From Neisseria sicca (GTDB lineage Bacteria; Pseudomonadota; Gammaproteobacteria; Burkholderiales; Neisseriaceae): 64,000 nt of DNA. Positions 7,602 through 15,922 of the stretch are shown here, in pieces; positions within the stretch are counted from its first letter, which is position 1; each line of letters starts with the position of its first letter. The stretch is from NCBI RefSeq assembly GCF_017753665.1, contig NZ_CP072524.1:496001-560000 (forward strand), given 5' to 3'. The translations under genes and the position numbers were made by a program. The notes under the pieces are model-generated. The model was not told where the DNA came from, did not search any database, and saw nothing but the letters and a program-made list of their open reading frames with translations.

Positions 7602-8678
7602 TTATAACCATTTTCTGCGCGAGAAGAAAATCAGCAGCCCGACGATGATACACAACATCAAACCCAAGACCATAAAATAGCCGTAATGCCAATGTAGCTC
7701 GGGCATATTGTCAAAGTTCATGCCGTAGATGCCGGTGATGACGGTCAGCGGCATGAAGATGATGGTGATGACGGTTAGGACGCGCATTTGCTGGTTCATG
7801 CGGTTGGACTGGAAGGAAAGGTAGATGTCCATCATGCTCAACACCATGTCGCGCGAGGCGTCGAGCGATTCGAGAAGCTGCATGTTGTGGTCGTACACGT
7901 CGCGCAGATAGACGGTGGACTCGCCTTCGAAAATGGCAAAATCGCCGCGCACGGCAAGCTGATAGAACACGTCGCGCAAAGGTAAGAGCGTGCGGCGCAG
8001 GCGGACGGCGTCGCGCTTGAGGCGGTGGATTTTGCCGAGAATGTCGCTGTTTTCATTTTTAAACAGGGATTTGTCTATGGATTCGACGCGGTTGTTGTAC
8101 TCTTCCAAGACGATGAAATAGTCGTCCACGATGCGGTCGAGCAGGCAATAGGCGAGGAAGGCTGTGTTTTTGCCGAGGATACCACGCGGGTTTTCGCTCA
8201 TTTGACGGCGCAACTGGCTGAACAGTCCCAGCGGTTTTTGCTGGAACGACAACACGAAATCCTTGCCGATAATCAGATACACCTGGTCGGAATTCAGTTT
8301 GCCGGCGGCGGTGTAGTGATAAACTTGCGCGGCGATAAACAGATAATTGCCGTAGTCTTCGATTTTGGGGCGCTGTTTGCGGCTGAGGATGTCTTCGATG
8401 ACCAGCTCGTGGATGCCGTAAGGTTCCAGCGCGTGTTTGAGGAGCGCGGCGTTGTTGATGCCGACAAAGTGCAGCCAGTTAATCTGCCCCGCTTGCGGAC
8501 GGACGATGTCGGGCAGTTTTTTACCCGCGAGATAATCGTGCTGGGCAAACGTATCGGCGGAATAAAGCGTCTGGTGGATGGCGGAACGCGGCGCGTTGTC
8601 GGTATTGCTGCGTGGGACGGTTTGGTCTTGCGGGATTTCTGCGGGTATTGTCTCGGGAGCGGGTGGTGTGTTCATCAT
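7602..8678 (-). CDS. corA: CorA-family magnesium/cobalt transporter
   Basis: Product of 358 residues from the ATG pair complementary to 8673-8678. An in-frame extension to 8798 reads through a DUS hairpin and is rejected. The cytoplasmic N-terminal domain and long stalk helix (VESIDKSLFKNENSDILG) precede two C-terminal membrane helices. The universal GMN selectivity motif sits between them as GIYGMNFDNMPE, followed by the FFSRRKWL end typical of CorA. It forms a pentameric inner-membrane channel for Mg2+. Confidence 0.93.
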   Translation of the reverse strand: MMNTPPAPETIPAEIPQDQTVPRSNTDNAPRSAIHQTLYSADTFAQHDYLAGKKLPDIVRPQAGQINWLHFVGINNAALLKHALEPYGIHELVIEDILSRKQRPKIEDYGNYLFIAAQVYHYTAAGKLNSDQVYLIIGKDFVLSFQQKPLGLFSQLRRQMSENPRGILGKNTAFLAYCLLDRIVDDYFIVLEEYNNRVESIDKSLFKNENSDILGKIHRLKRDAVRLRRTLLPLRDVFYQLAVRGDFAIFEGESTVYLRDVYDHNMQLLESLDASRDMVLSMMDIYLSFQSNRMNQQMRVLTVITIIFMPLTVITGIYGMNFDNMPELHWHYGYFMVLGLMLCIIVGLLIFFSRRKWL

Positions 8679-8697
8679 GATTGAAAAGGTATGTCTG

Positions 8698-8737
8698 AAG
8701 GTCGTCTGAAAACGGAATGTTTTTTCAGACGACCTTG
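8698..8737 (-). repeat. Inverted DUS pair upstream of corA
   Basis: A DUS stem directly upstream of the corA start on the minus strand. A further single DUS lies at about 8781. At this position it would sit in the corA leader rather than behind a gene. Confidence 0.6.
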
Positions 8738-8894
8738 GTTTTAAATTATTAGCATTGTAACAGAGTAGGGCAGGTACCAAGGTCGTCTGAAAATTCAAAG
8801 GCGGCGCATATTCAAAGCATGTCGTTTCGGGTATAGTATCGCTTATTGGTACACGGTTGTTTCCTTTGCAGGAAAAGATTTTGGAGCTGTAAAA

Positions 8895-9302
8895 ATGTTT
8901 AAACGTCCTGAAGAAATCATTGTTTTGGTGCTGGCTGTTTTATGGGTGGTTTTGACGTATTTTCTGGCCGCATTTTGTGGGGCGGATGCTTATACGGTGA
9001 TGTTGATCACCGGGCTGACTTTGATTTGGACGGCGGTATGTTTCCGCTTTTGGCAAAAGGGCTGGGAGCGCAACATTTGGCCTGTTTTTTTAGGATGTCT
9101 TGTTGCTTGCTGGTGGCCGATGTTGGATTGGCTTGCCGTCAAAGATATTATTGTGCCGAATTCTGAAGCAGCGGCGATTGTGGTTGCAAAACCTTGGTAC
9201 GCAAACTGGATTTTCAAATCTTTTCTGGCTTTGCTGCCTGTCGTTGCCGGATATGCATTGAAATGGAAAAGATCGCGTCATGCCCGAAATTTGGTTGGTT
9301 AA
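8895..9302 (+). CDS. Conserved-looking four-helix membrane protein, unknown function
   Basis: Product of 135 residues with four hydrophobic segments (about 9-30, 34-49, 59-77 and 105-124) and a basic C-terminus KWKRSRHARNLVG. I do not recognise a family. A GGAGCTGTAAAA site precedes the ATG. It stands alone, between divergent corA and cbpA, and ends just before a strong terminator. Confidence 0.65.
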   Translation: MFKRPEEIIVLVLAVLWVVLTYFLAAFCGADAYTVMLITGLTLIWTAVCFRFWQKGWERNIWPVFLGCLVACWWPMLDWLAVKDIIVPNSEAAAIVVAKPWYANWIFKSFLALLPVVAGYALKWKRSRHARNLVG

Positions 9303-9319
9303 GCATCCAATCACTTTGT

Positions 9320-9350
9320 AAAAACGCCGTTTGCCGAAACGGCGTTTTTT
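9320..9350 (+). terminator. Rho-independent terminator
   Basis: Stem AAAACGCCGTTT / AAACGGCGTTTT with a four-base loop and a T run, 18 bases after the membrane protein gene. It is one of the few terminators here not built from DUS. Confidence 0.85.
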
Positions 9351-9435
9351 ACTTCCGTCCGACTTGATTTTAGAGCGATTGCCCTTAACTACAAATCCAA
9401 TAAAAATTTTGGATATTATTAATCAAAGGAATAAC

Positions 9436-10395
9436 ATGGCAGAAAAAAATTATTACGAAATATTGGGCGTCGCTAAAGATGCGGATGAAGCCGCTATTAA
9501 AAAAGCCTACCGCAAGCTGGTGCGCAAATACCATCCTGATGTGAGCAAAGAACCGGATGCCGTTGAGCGTACGGCGGAAATCAACCGTGCTTACGAGACG
9601 CTTTCCGATAAGGAAAAACGTGCCGAGTATGATGAAATGTTGGCAAACCCTTATGGCCGCAACGCAGGGGGCAATCCGTTCGGACAAGGCGGGAACCCGT
9701 TCGGCAACGGTTTTGACGGCGGAGGTTTCCGTTATGAGTACCGGGAAGGAGAGCCGTTCGGCGCGGGTGACTTTAATTTCGAAGACTTGTTTTCATCGTT
9801 CCGCCACGCCGGCTCACGTCCCGAGCAGCCGCGCGGTCCCGTCAAGGGAGAGGATCAACACGCCGAATTGAGCATTGATATTTATGCAGCCTATACCGGT
9901 GCGGAGCGCAGTCTAACTTTGAATGTGCCGACTTTGGACGAATACGGCCGTATGGTTTACCAAAGCAAAACCCTCAACGTCAAAATCCCCAAAGGCATCG
10001 CCGAAGGCCAGCAAATCCGTTTGGCAGGGCAGGGGTTGCCGGGCAGCAATGGCGGAGCGAACGGGGATTTGTACTTGAAAATCAAGTTCCACGACCGGCC
10101 GGACCTATACGTCAAAAACAGAAAAGACGTATATCAGACGATAGACGTCAAACCGTGGGAGGCAGTATTGGGTGGCAAAATCATCGTTCCTACTGCATCC
10201 GGCCGCTTACAGGTCAATCTGCCTGCCAACACTCAGAGCGGCAAAACCATCCGCCTTAAAGGCAAGGGTATTCCGGCAAAAGAGGCGGGAGACCTATACT
10301 TGAATATCCGCATCAATGTCCCTGTTGCGGAAAGTGAAGCCGACCGTGCCGCATGGGAGAAACTGGCAGAACATTTCGCTGCGAAACACGCATGA
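9436..10395 (+). CDS. cbpA: Curved-DNA-binding / DnaJ-like co-chaperone
   Basis: Product of 319 residues. The J domain (about 5-68) carries the HPD motif in KYHPDVSK. A Gly/Phe-rich linker (about 75-115, GGNPFGQGG and GNGFDGGG) comes next, then the DnaJ C-terminal peptide-binding domains. There is no CxxCxGxG zinc finger, which separates it from DnaJ and fits CbpA. It should stimulate DnaK ATPase, and CbpA also binds DNA in E. coli. The ATG at 9436 has AAAGGA six bases before it; the longer frame from 9331 overlaps the preceding terminator. Confidence 0.92.
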   Translation: MAEKNYYEILGVAKDADEAAIKKAYRKLVRKYHPDVSKEPDAVERTAEINRAYETLSDKEKRAEYDEMLANPYGRNAGGNPFGQGGNPFGNGFDGGGFRYEYREGEPFGAGDFNFEDLFSSFRHAGSRPEQPRGPVKGEDQHAELSIDIYAAYTGAERSLTLNVPTLDEYGRMVYQSKTLNVKIPKGIAEGQQIRLAGQGLPGSNGGANGDLYLKIKFHDRPDLYVKNRKDVYQTIDVKPWEAVLGGKIIVPTASGRLQVNLPANTQSGKTIRLKGKGIPAKEAGDLYLNIRINVPVAESEADRAAWEKLAEHFAAKHA

Positions 10396-10410
10396 AAGAA
10401 AGGATAAACC

Positions 10411-10704
10411 ATGACGCAATCCACCGACATCACATTGACTTTTGAAGAAATCATTGCTGTCAGCCATTGCCGCCGCGATTGGCTGTTGGAACTCATCGAG
10501 GAAGACATCATCAGCATAGGCGGCAAGCCCGAACAAACTACGTTCAGCGGTTTCCACCTTGCACGCATCCGCCGCGCACAGCGTCTGAGCCGTGATTTTG
10601 AGGCCGGCATCCCGGCGTTGGGCTTGATTATGCGGCTTTTAGATGAAGTGGAGGAGCTGAGGAAAGCACAGCGGCCATCGGTGTTACTGGAAGAGGAAGG
10701 ATAA
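10411..10704 (+). CDS. cbpM: CbpA modulator CbpM
   Basis: Product of 97 residues, starting 16 bases after cbpA. A MerR-like helical N-terminus (LTFEEIIAVSHCRRDWLLEL) precedes a coiled-coil-like C-terminal helix ending LLDEVEELRKAQRP. In E. coli CbpM binds the CbpA J domain and inhibits its co-chaperone and DNA-binding activities. The tight gene pair and the size support this strongly. An AAAGGA site precedes the start. Confidence 0.9.
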   Translation: MTQSTDITLTFEEIIAVSHCRRDWLLELIEEDIISIGGKPEQTTFSGFHLARIRRAQRLSRDFEAGIPALGLIMRLLDEVEELRKAQRPSVLLEEEG

Positions 10705-10726
10705 TAAGGCGTTGTTATGTGTGAAG

Positions 10727-10768
10727 AAAGGTCGTCTGAAAACGAAACAGGTTTTCAGACGACCTTTT
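10727..10768 (+). terminator. Inverted DUS pair after cbpM
   Basis: DUS stem with T run 22 bases after the cbpM stop. It ends the cbpA-cbpM unit. Confidence 0.7.
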
Positions 10769-10983
10769 AAGTATGGCCAGATAACAAGGGTCTGGGACAA
10801 ATCGAAATATAGCTTGGGCTTTATCTGAAAACTCCCAATACAATCAGAATCGACGTTGTACCGTCTGTTTATTTGCTGGATTTGATGGATTCCCACCTAT
10901 GTCGGCATTGCGGTTTTATATTTACTTTTTCTCATATTTTTTGTACAACTTGGGTTTAATCTTATTTAAAGAGGTCGTCTGAA

Positions 10984-11715
10984 ATGCCTGTCATGCTGAT
11001 TGTCCGTCCGTCCGCGCGTGCGGGAGATGATATACGCACCTGTTCACAGGCTGGGTGGCGTGCGCGGGTGTTGAGTCCGGTTGAAATCGAGCCGGATGAA
11101 ACGGCGTTACGTGGCTTGGAAGAACAGTTTTCCCGTGCGGACGCGGTGTTTTGGGTCAGTCCGACGGCGGTTGAAACCGCTGCGCCGTATGTGGATTTTT
11201 CAGACGACCTGAAGGTTCAGATTGCGGTCGGGCAGGCAAGCGGTCAGGCTTTGCAGCAGTGTGGCGCGAAAAATGTGTCTGTGCCGCAAGAAGGCAACGA
11301 CAGCGAGGCAGTGTTGCGGCTGCCGGTTTGGGATAGTTTGCCTCAGGGCGCGCGCATATTGATTGTGCGCGGACGCGGCGGGCGCGATTTTTTGGCGGAG
11401 TCGTTAAAGAAAAAAGGCTTTGCGGTGGAAATCGCGGAAGTGTATTTCAGACGACCTAATGAATTGAATTGGCAGGATTTTGATGCCGAATCCATTGATG
11501 CCGCCTTTATCGCTTCGGGCGAACTGGTACGCGGGCTGTTTGCGCAGGTTCCGCCGCAATTTTCCCGATTCTTCGAATCCTTGTTATACTTCACCCATCA
11601 TCCACGCATAGCCGACGCGCTTCGCGAGGCGGGTGCGCGCCACATACGGGTCGTCGCTTCTCTGAAAGCGGCACTTTCATCATTTCCTAAGGAGCAAACC
11701 GATGAGCCGGTCTGA
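10984..11715 (+). CDS. hemD: Uroporphyrinogen-III synthase
   Basis: Product of 243 residues that closes hydroxymethylbilane with D-ring inversion to uroporphyrinogen III. The family is poorly conserved. The recognisable parts are the N-terminal VRPSARAGDDI segment, WVSPTAVETAAPYVD, the central ILIVRGRGGRDFLAESL block, VEIAEVYFRR, and the late helix with RIADALREAGARHI. The start codon lies directly on a DUS (AGGTCGTCTGAAATG at 10973-10987), so the DUS AGG must serve as ribosome binding site. Two further DUS copies lie inside the gene (near 11200 and 11445). It overlaps hemX by 14 bases. Confidence 0.9.
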   Translation: MPVMLIVRPSARAGDDIRTCSQAGWRARVLSPVEIEPDETALRGLEEQFSRADAVFWVSPTAVETAAPYVDFSDDLKVQIAVGQASGQALQQCGAKNVSVPQEGNDSEAVLRLPVWDSLPQGARILIVRGRGGRDFLAESLKKKGFAVEIAEVYFRRPNELNWQDFDAESIDAAFIASGELVRGLFAQVPPQFSRFFESLLYFTHHPRIADALREAGARHIRVVASLKAALSSFPKEQTDEPV

Positions 11716-13216
11716 AGACAATCCATCCGAAGCAAACGAAGCCGGTCGGCCGATTATCGTCGACAGTCAGGGCAACGCGGAGTCGTCTGAAACAGCGGCT
11801 CCAAAAAAGGCAAAACAGCCTAAAACCTCCGAATACTCAGGAACACACATGTCTGAATCTAAAAATCTTCCTCAAAACCAACCCGCCCCCGTCATCATCA
11901 AACAATCCGGCGGCAGAGGGCTGGCGGTAGGCGCGCTGGTGCTGGCGCTGCTGGGTTTGGGCGCAAGCGGCTTTTTGTTTGTGCAAGGACAAAATGTCTT
12001 GAAAAACCAAGAGCTTTCGTTTAACCAAAAGCTCGATAAAGCCGCCTTGGGCGAATCTGAAAACGCTTTACTCCTGAAAGACCATCTAAACCGCCAAACC
12101 GCCATCCAAGCCGAATTGGAGCGCTTGGGCAAAGCCCAAATGGCAAACAGCGAACAAATTCTGTTAATGCAAAAAGCGTATCAGGAGCTGACCAAAGGGC
12201 GCGTCAACTGGCTGGTTGACGAAGCGGAAACCATGTTGAACCTCGCCTCGCAGCAACTGCTCTTATCAGGCAATGTACAAGGCGCAGCGGCGGTATTGGA
12301 ACACATCGATGGTCGCCTGAGCCGTTTCGACCAGCCCGAACTGCTGTCCATCAAACAAGCCGTCAGCCATGATTTGGCGGCATTGAAAAACCGTCCTTAT
12401 GTCGATATTTCCGGCACGGCGTTGCGCCTTGATCGTTTGGAAACCGCCGTTTCCGGCCTGCCGCTGGTGTTGGACGGCGTATTGCAGCCGGGCGAGCAGG
12501 CGCAAAGCAACGGCGCATCTTCAGGCTCTTGGTGGCAAAATACTTGGGATAAATCTTTGGTTGCACTGAAAGGGCTGGTGGAAGTCCGCCGACTCGACAA
12601 TAAAGACGCGATGCTGCTTTCGCCCGAACAGGCGTATTTCGTCCGCGAAAACCTGCGCCTGCGCCTTTTGGATGCGCGTACCGCGCTGATGCAGCACAAC
12701 GGCGAGGTTTATCAAAGCGATTTGAACTACGTCGAAGCGGCGGTCAAACAATACTTTGACGGCAAATCGCCCGCAACACAGGCATGGCTGAAAGAGTTGT
12801 CCGAATTGAAAGCGCTGGATGTACGCATGATTTCAGACGACAGTTTGAAAGCCAGCCTCAGCGCAATCCGCGCCTATCAAGACGGTACGCGCACTCCGGT
12901 TGCGCTGCCCGAACCCGTAACAACCGCCGCGTCCGCGCCCCTGCCCTCCGCCGCGTCCGAAGCTGCCGCTCCTCAAACCGCCTCGCAGGTGAATGAAACT
13001 GCTTCCGCACCGAAAACCGCACCGGCTCCAAGGGCTCCCCATCCTGCCAAAGCAAGACCCGCCCCTGCCGCCCAAACAGACGCGAAGCCTTTAGAAGCTC
13101 CGGCGCTGCCTTCCGAGGCCAAACCGCAAAACATTTCCAAGCCGGAAAAGAAAGCGGCTCCTGAGAAACAAAGCCATCCTGCCGCCGATGCTGAGACCAA
13201 AGGAGGCCGTGCATGA
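11702..13216 (+). CDS. hemX: HemX-like membrane protein of the heme cluster
   Basis: Product of 504 residues. A polar, cytoplasmic N-terminus leads to one transmembrane helix (about 73-94), then a periplasmic helical domain. The core carries RVNWLVDEAETMLNLASQQL, LLSIKQAVSHDLAALK and YVDISGTALRLDRLE, which are family hallmarks. The last 110 residues are Ala/Pro/Lys-rich and probably disordered. Older databases call the family uroporphyrin-III C-methyltransferase, but there is no SAM domain and the role is not established. It overlaps hemD by 14 bases and hemY by four (ATGA), so the three are probably translationally coupled. Confidence 0.88.
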   Translation: MSRSEDNPSEANEAGRPIIVDSQGNAESSETAAPKKAKQPKTSEYSGTHMSESKNLPQNQPAPVIIKQSGGRGLAVGALVLALLGLGASGFLFVQGQNVLKNQELSFNQKLDKAALGESENALLLKDHLNRQTAIQAELERLGKAQMANSEQILLMQKAYQELTKGRVNWLVDEAETMLNLASQQLLLSGNVQGAAAVLEHIDGRLSRFDQPELLSIKQAVSHDLAALKNRPYVDISGTALRLDRLETAVSGLPLVLDGVLQPGEQAQSNGASSGSWWQNTWDKSLVALKGLVEVRRLDNKDAMLLSPEQAYFVRENLRLRLLDARTALMQHNGEVYQSDLNYVEAAVKQYFDGKSPATQAWLKELSELKALDVRMISDDSLKASLSAIRAYQDGTRTPVALPEPVTTAASAPLPSAASEAAAPQTASQVNETASAPKTAPAPRAPHPAKARPAPAAQTDAKPLEAPALPSEAKPQNISKPEKKAAPEKQSHPAADAETKGGRA

Positions 13217-14436
13217 AAGCCGTCGTCTGGATTGTCGTTTTATTTGCTGCCGCAGTCGGTATCGTCCTAACTTCCGGTATTTACACGGGTAATGTCTATA
13301 TCGTCGTCGGACAGGTCATGATGCGGGTCAACCTGCACGCCTTTATCTTAGGGCTGGTCCTGTTTGTCGTTACCCTGTATTTCCTAATCAAATTCATCGT
13401 CGGCCTGATGAACATCCCCGCCCGTATGCAGCGTTTCGGCACGGCGCGCAAAGGCCGTCAGGCAGCCGTCGCTTTGAACAGCGCAGGTTTGGCGTTTTTT
13501 GAAGGCCGCTTTGAAAAAGCGGAGCAGGAAGCCGCCAAAGTATTGGAAAACAAAGAAGCCGGCGACAACCGCAACCTCGCGTTGATGCTGGGCGCGCACG
13601 CCGCCGACCAAATGGAAAACTTCGAACTGCGCGACCACTACCTGAAAGACATTGAAAAACTGCCGAACAAACAGCAGCTTTCCCGCTATCTGTTGTTGGC
13701 AGAGTCCGCACTCGGCCGCCGCGATTATCCGACCGCCCTGGAAAATCTGAACGCCGCCGCGCGTATCCATCCCAACCTTTCCCGCCTCGCCCGCCTGCAA
13801 CTGCGTTATGCCTTTGACCACGGCGATGCAGAAGATGTGTTGGCGAAATCCGAAAAATTGATGAAAGTCGGCGCGATTAACGATTTTGAAGCGGAACAAT
13901 ACCAAAGCTGGGCATACCGCCGCCTGTTGGCGGAAGCATCAGACGCAGCCAGTCTGAAAATCTGTCTGAAGCGCATTCCCGAAGCACTCAAAGCGGACGA
14001 ATTGTGTGTCGCCATTGCCGAAAAATACGAGCGTCTCGGACTCTATACCGAAGCCGTCAAATGGGTGCGCCAATACTACCCGCAAAACCGCCGCCCCGAA
14101 CTTTTGGAAGCCTTCGTCGAAAGCGTCCGCTTCTTCAACGAACGCGGCCAGCAAAAAGCCATCGACCTTGCCGATTCTTGGCTGAAAGACAAACCCGACG
14201 ACGCGCCGCTCTTGATGTACCTCGGACAGCTTGCCTATGGCCGCAGCCTGTGGGGCAAGGCGCAAAGTTACCTCGAAGCCAGCATCGCCCTGCAACCGAG
14301 CATCGCCGCCCGCCTCATGCTGGCGCGCGTACTCGACGAAACCGGACAACCGCAAAAAGCTCAGGAACAGCGGAAATTGGTTTTGGAAGCCGTCTCCGAT
14401 GACGAACGCCACGCAGCGTTGGAGCAGCATAGCTGA
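13213..14436 (+). CDS. hemY: HemY-like membrane TPR protein
   Basis: Product of 407 residues. Two N-terminal membrane helices (about 4-22 and 40-62) precede a long array of TPR-like helix pairs, including ENFELRDHYLKDIEKLPNKQ and RPELLEAFVESVRFFNERGQ. This is the proteobacterial HemY of the hemCDXY cluster, not the protoporphyrinogen oxidase of Bacillus with the same name. Its part in heme synthesis is suggested by conserved linkage. The start codon overlaps the hemX stop. Confidence 0.9.
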   Translation: MKAVVWIVVLFAAAVGIVLTSGIYTGNVYIVVGQVMMRVNLHAFILGLVLFVVTLYFLIKFIVGLMNIPARMQRFGTARKGRQAAVALNSAGLAFFEGRFEKAEQEAAKVLENKEAGDNRNLALMLGAHAADQMENFELRDHYLKDIEKLPNKQQLSRYLLLAESALGRRDYPTALENLNAAARIHPNLSRLARLQLRYAFDHGDAEDVLAKSEKLMKVGAINDFEAEQYQSWAYRRLLAEASDAASLKICLKRIPEALKADELCVAIAEKYERLGLYTEAVKWVRQYYPQNRRPELLEAFVESVRFFNERGQQKAIDLADSWLKDKPDDAPLLMYLGQLAYGRSLWGKAQSYLEASIALQPSIAARLMLARVLDETGQPQKAQEQRKLVLEAVSDDERHAALEQHS

Positions 14437-14463
14437 GTTTGGGAAACATCTTTATCTATCTCC

Positions 14464-14514
14464 TTTTCAGACGACCTTTCATTGCGGAAACCGCCGCAAA
14501 GGTCGTCTGAAAAC
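14464..14514. terminator. DUS pair in reverse orientation between hemY and hemE
   Basis: The arms read TTTTCAGACGACCTTT and then AAAGGTCGTCTGAAAA, the opposite order from most pairs in the window, with CATTGCGG / CCGCAA extending the pairing into the loop. It could reduce transcription between hemY and hemE. Confidence 0.55.
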
Positions 14515-14555
14515 CGTTTTCCTTCCCCGTTTTACAAACAAACCGAAAGCCCCAC

Positions 14556-15617
14556 ATGACCTCTTTGAAAAACGACACCTTTCTCCGCGCCCTGCTCAAA
14601 CAGCCCGTCGAATACACACCGATTTGGATGATGCGTCAGGCGGGGCGTTATCTGCCCGAATACAAAGCCACACGCGCGAAAGCGGGCAGCTTCCTCGATT
14701 TGTGTAAAAACACCGAATTGGCGACCGAAGTCACCATCCAGCCCTTAGACCGCTTCGATTTGGACGCGGCGATTCTGTTCTCCGACATCCTGACCGTCCC
14801 CGACGCAATGGGCTTGGGTCTGTATTTTGCCGAAGGCGAAGGCCCGAAATTCGAACGCGCCTTGCAACACGAAGCCGACATTGCCAAGCTGCAAGTTCCC
14901 GATATGGAAAAACTGCAATACGTCTTTGACGCCGTCGGCTCCATCCGCAAAGCATTGGACGGCCGCGTACCGCTTATCGGTTTCTCCGGCAGCCCGTTCA
15001 CGCTCGCCTGCTATATGGTCGAAGGCGGCAGCAGCAAAGAATTCCGCACCATCAAAACCATGATGTACTCGCGTCCCGATTTGCTGCACAAAATCCTCGA
15101 CACCAACGCCCAAGCCGTTACCGCCTACCTCAACGCCCAAATCGACGCGGGCGCGCAGGCCGTGCAGATTTTCGACACTTGGGGCGGCGTCCTGAGCGAT
15201 GCGGCGTTTAAAGAATTCAGCCTCAAATACATCCGCCAAATCGTTGCTGGTTTGAAACGCGAAAGCGAAGGCAGACGCGTTCCCGTTATCGTGTTTGCCA
15301 AAGGCGGCGGGCTGTGGCTGGAGGGCATGGCGGAAATCGGCGCAGACGCATTGGGCTTGGACTGGACGTGCAACATCGGCGAAGCACGCCGCCGCGTCGG
15401 CAACCAAGTCGCCCTGCAAGGCAACTTCGACCCGTTTGCCCTCTTTGGCACGCCTGAATCCATCCGCACCGAAGTCGCGCGCATCCTAGCCGACTACGGA
15501 AACGGCAGCGGCCATGTCTTCAACCTCGGACACGGCATCAACCAACACGCCGACCCCGAACACGCCAAAATCTTAGTCGATACCGTACACGAACTGTCGC
15601 GCCAATATCACGCTTGA
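14556..15617 (+). CDS. hemE: Uroporphyrinogen decarboxylase
   Basis: Product of 353 residues that removes four carboxyl groups from uroporphyrinogen III to give coproporphyrinogen III in the cytoplasm. The two family signatures are visible: near the N-terminus PIWMMRQAGRYLPEYKA, and later IGFSGSPFTLACYMVEGG. The product-binding IFDTWGG block and the C-terminal FNLGHGINQHADPEH also fit. Length equals that of other HemE proteins. It is 119 bases after hemY and is the last gene of the heme cluster, while hemF lies separately at 51-52 kb. Confidence 0.97.
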   Translation: MTSLKNDTFLRALLKQPVEYTPIWMMRQAGRYLPEYKATRAKAGSFLDLCKNTELATEVTIQPLDRFDLDAAILFSDILTVPDAMGLGLYFAEGEGPKFERALQHEADIAKLQVPDMEKLQYVFDAVGSIRKALDGRVPLIGFSGSPFTLACYMVEGGSSKEFRTIKTMMYSRPDLLHKILDTNAQAVTAYLNAQIDAGAQAVQIFDTWGGVLSDAAFKEFSLKYIRQIVAGLKRESEGRRVPVIVFAKGGGLWLEGMAEIGADALGLDWTCNIGEARRRVGNQVALQGNFDPFALFGTPESIRTEVARILADYGNGSGHVFNLGHGINQHADPEHAKILVDTVHELSRQYHA

Positions 15618-15632
15618 TTGAGCGTGTAACGT

Positions 15633-15679
15633 AAAAGGTCGTCTGAAAAATCGCCATACTCGTTTTTCAGACGACCTTT
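15633..15679 (+). terminator. Inverted DUS pair after hemE
   Basis: DUS stem with about 16 bases between arms, 16 bases after the hemE stop. Confidence 0.7.
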
Positions 15680-15731
15680 GTATATACTCATCATCTGAAC
15701 CTTACCGCCTCAAACCAGTCAGACTCAAAAA

Positions 15732-15886
15732 TATAGTGGATTAACTTTAAACCAGTACGGCGTTGCCTCGCCTTAGCTCAAAGAGAACGATTCTCTAAGG
15801 TGCTGAAGCACCAAGTGAATCGGTTCCGTACTATCTGTACTGTCTGCGGCTTCGTCGCTTTGTCCTGATTTAGTTAATCCACTATA
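15732..15886 (+). repeat. Correia element, long form (155 bp)
   Basis: Bounded by TATAGTGGATTAA and its complement TTAATCCACTATA, with the standard interior (GGCGTTGCCTCGCC, CGGTTCCGTACTATCTGTAC). Correia/NEMIS elements are non-autonomous neisserial MITEs that can carry promoters or IHF sites and form RNase III substrates when transcribed. It fills most of the gap between hemE and cls. Confidence 0.93.
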
Positions 15887-15922
15887 CATCCGCTCCCGAC
15901 ATTCCTCTACCGCCTATCGAAC

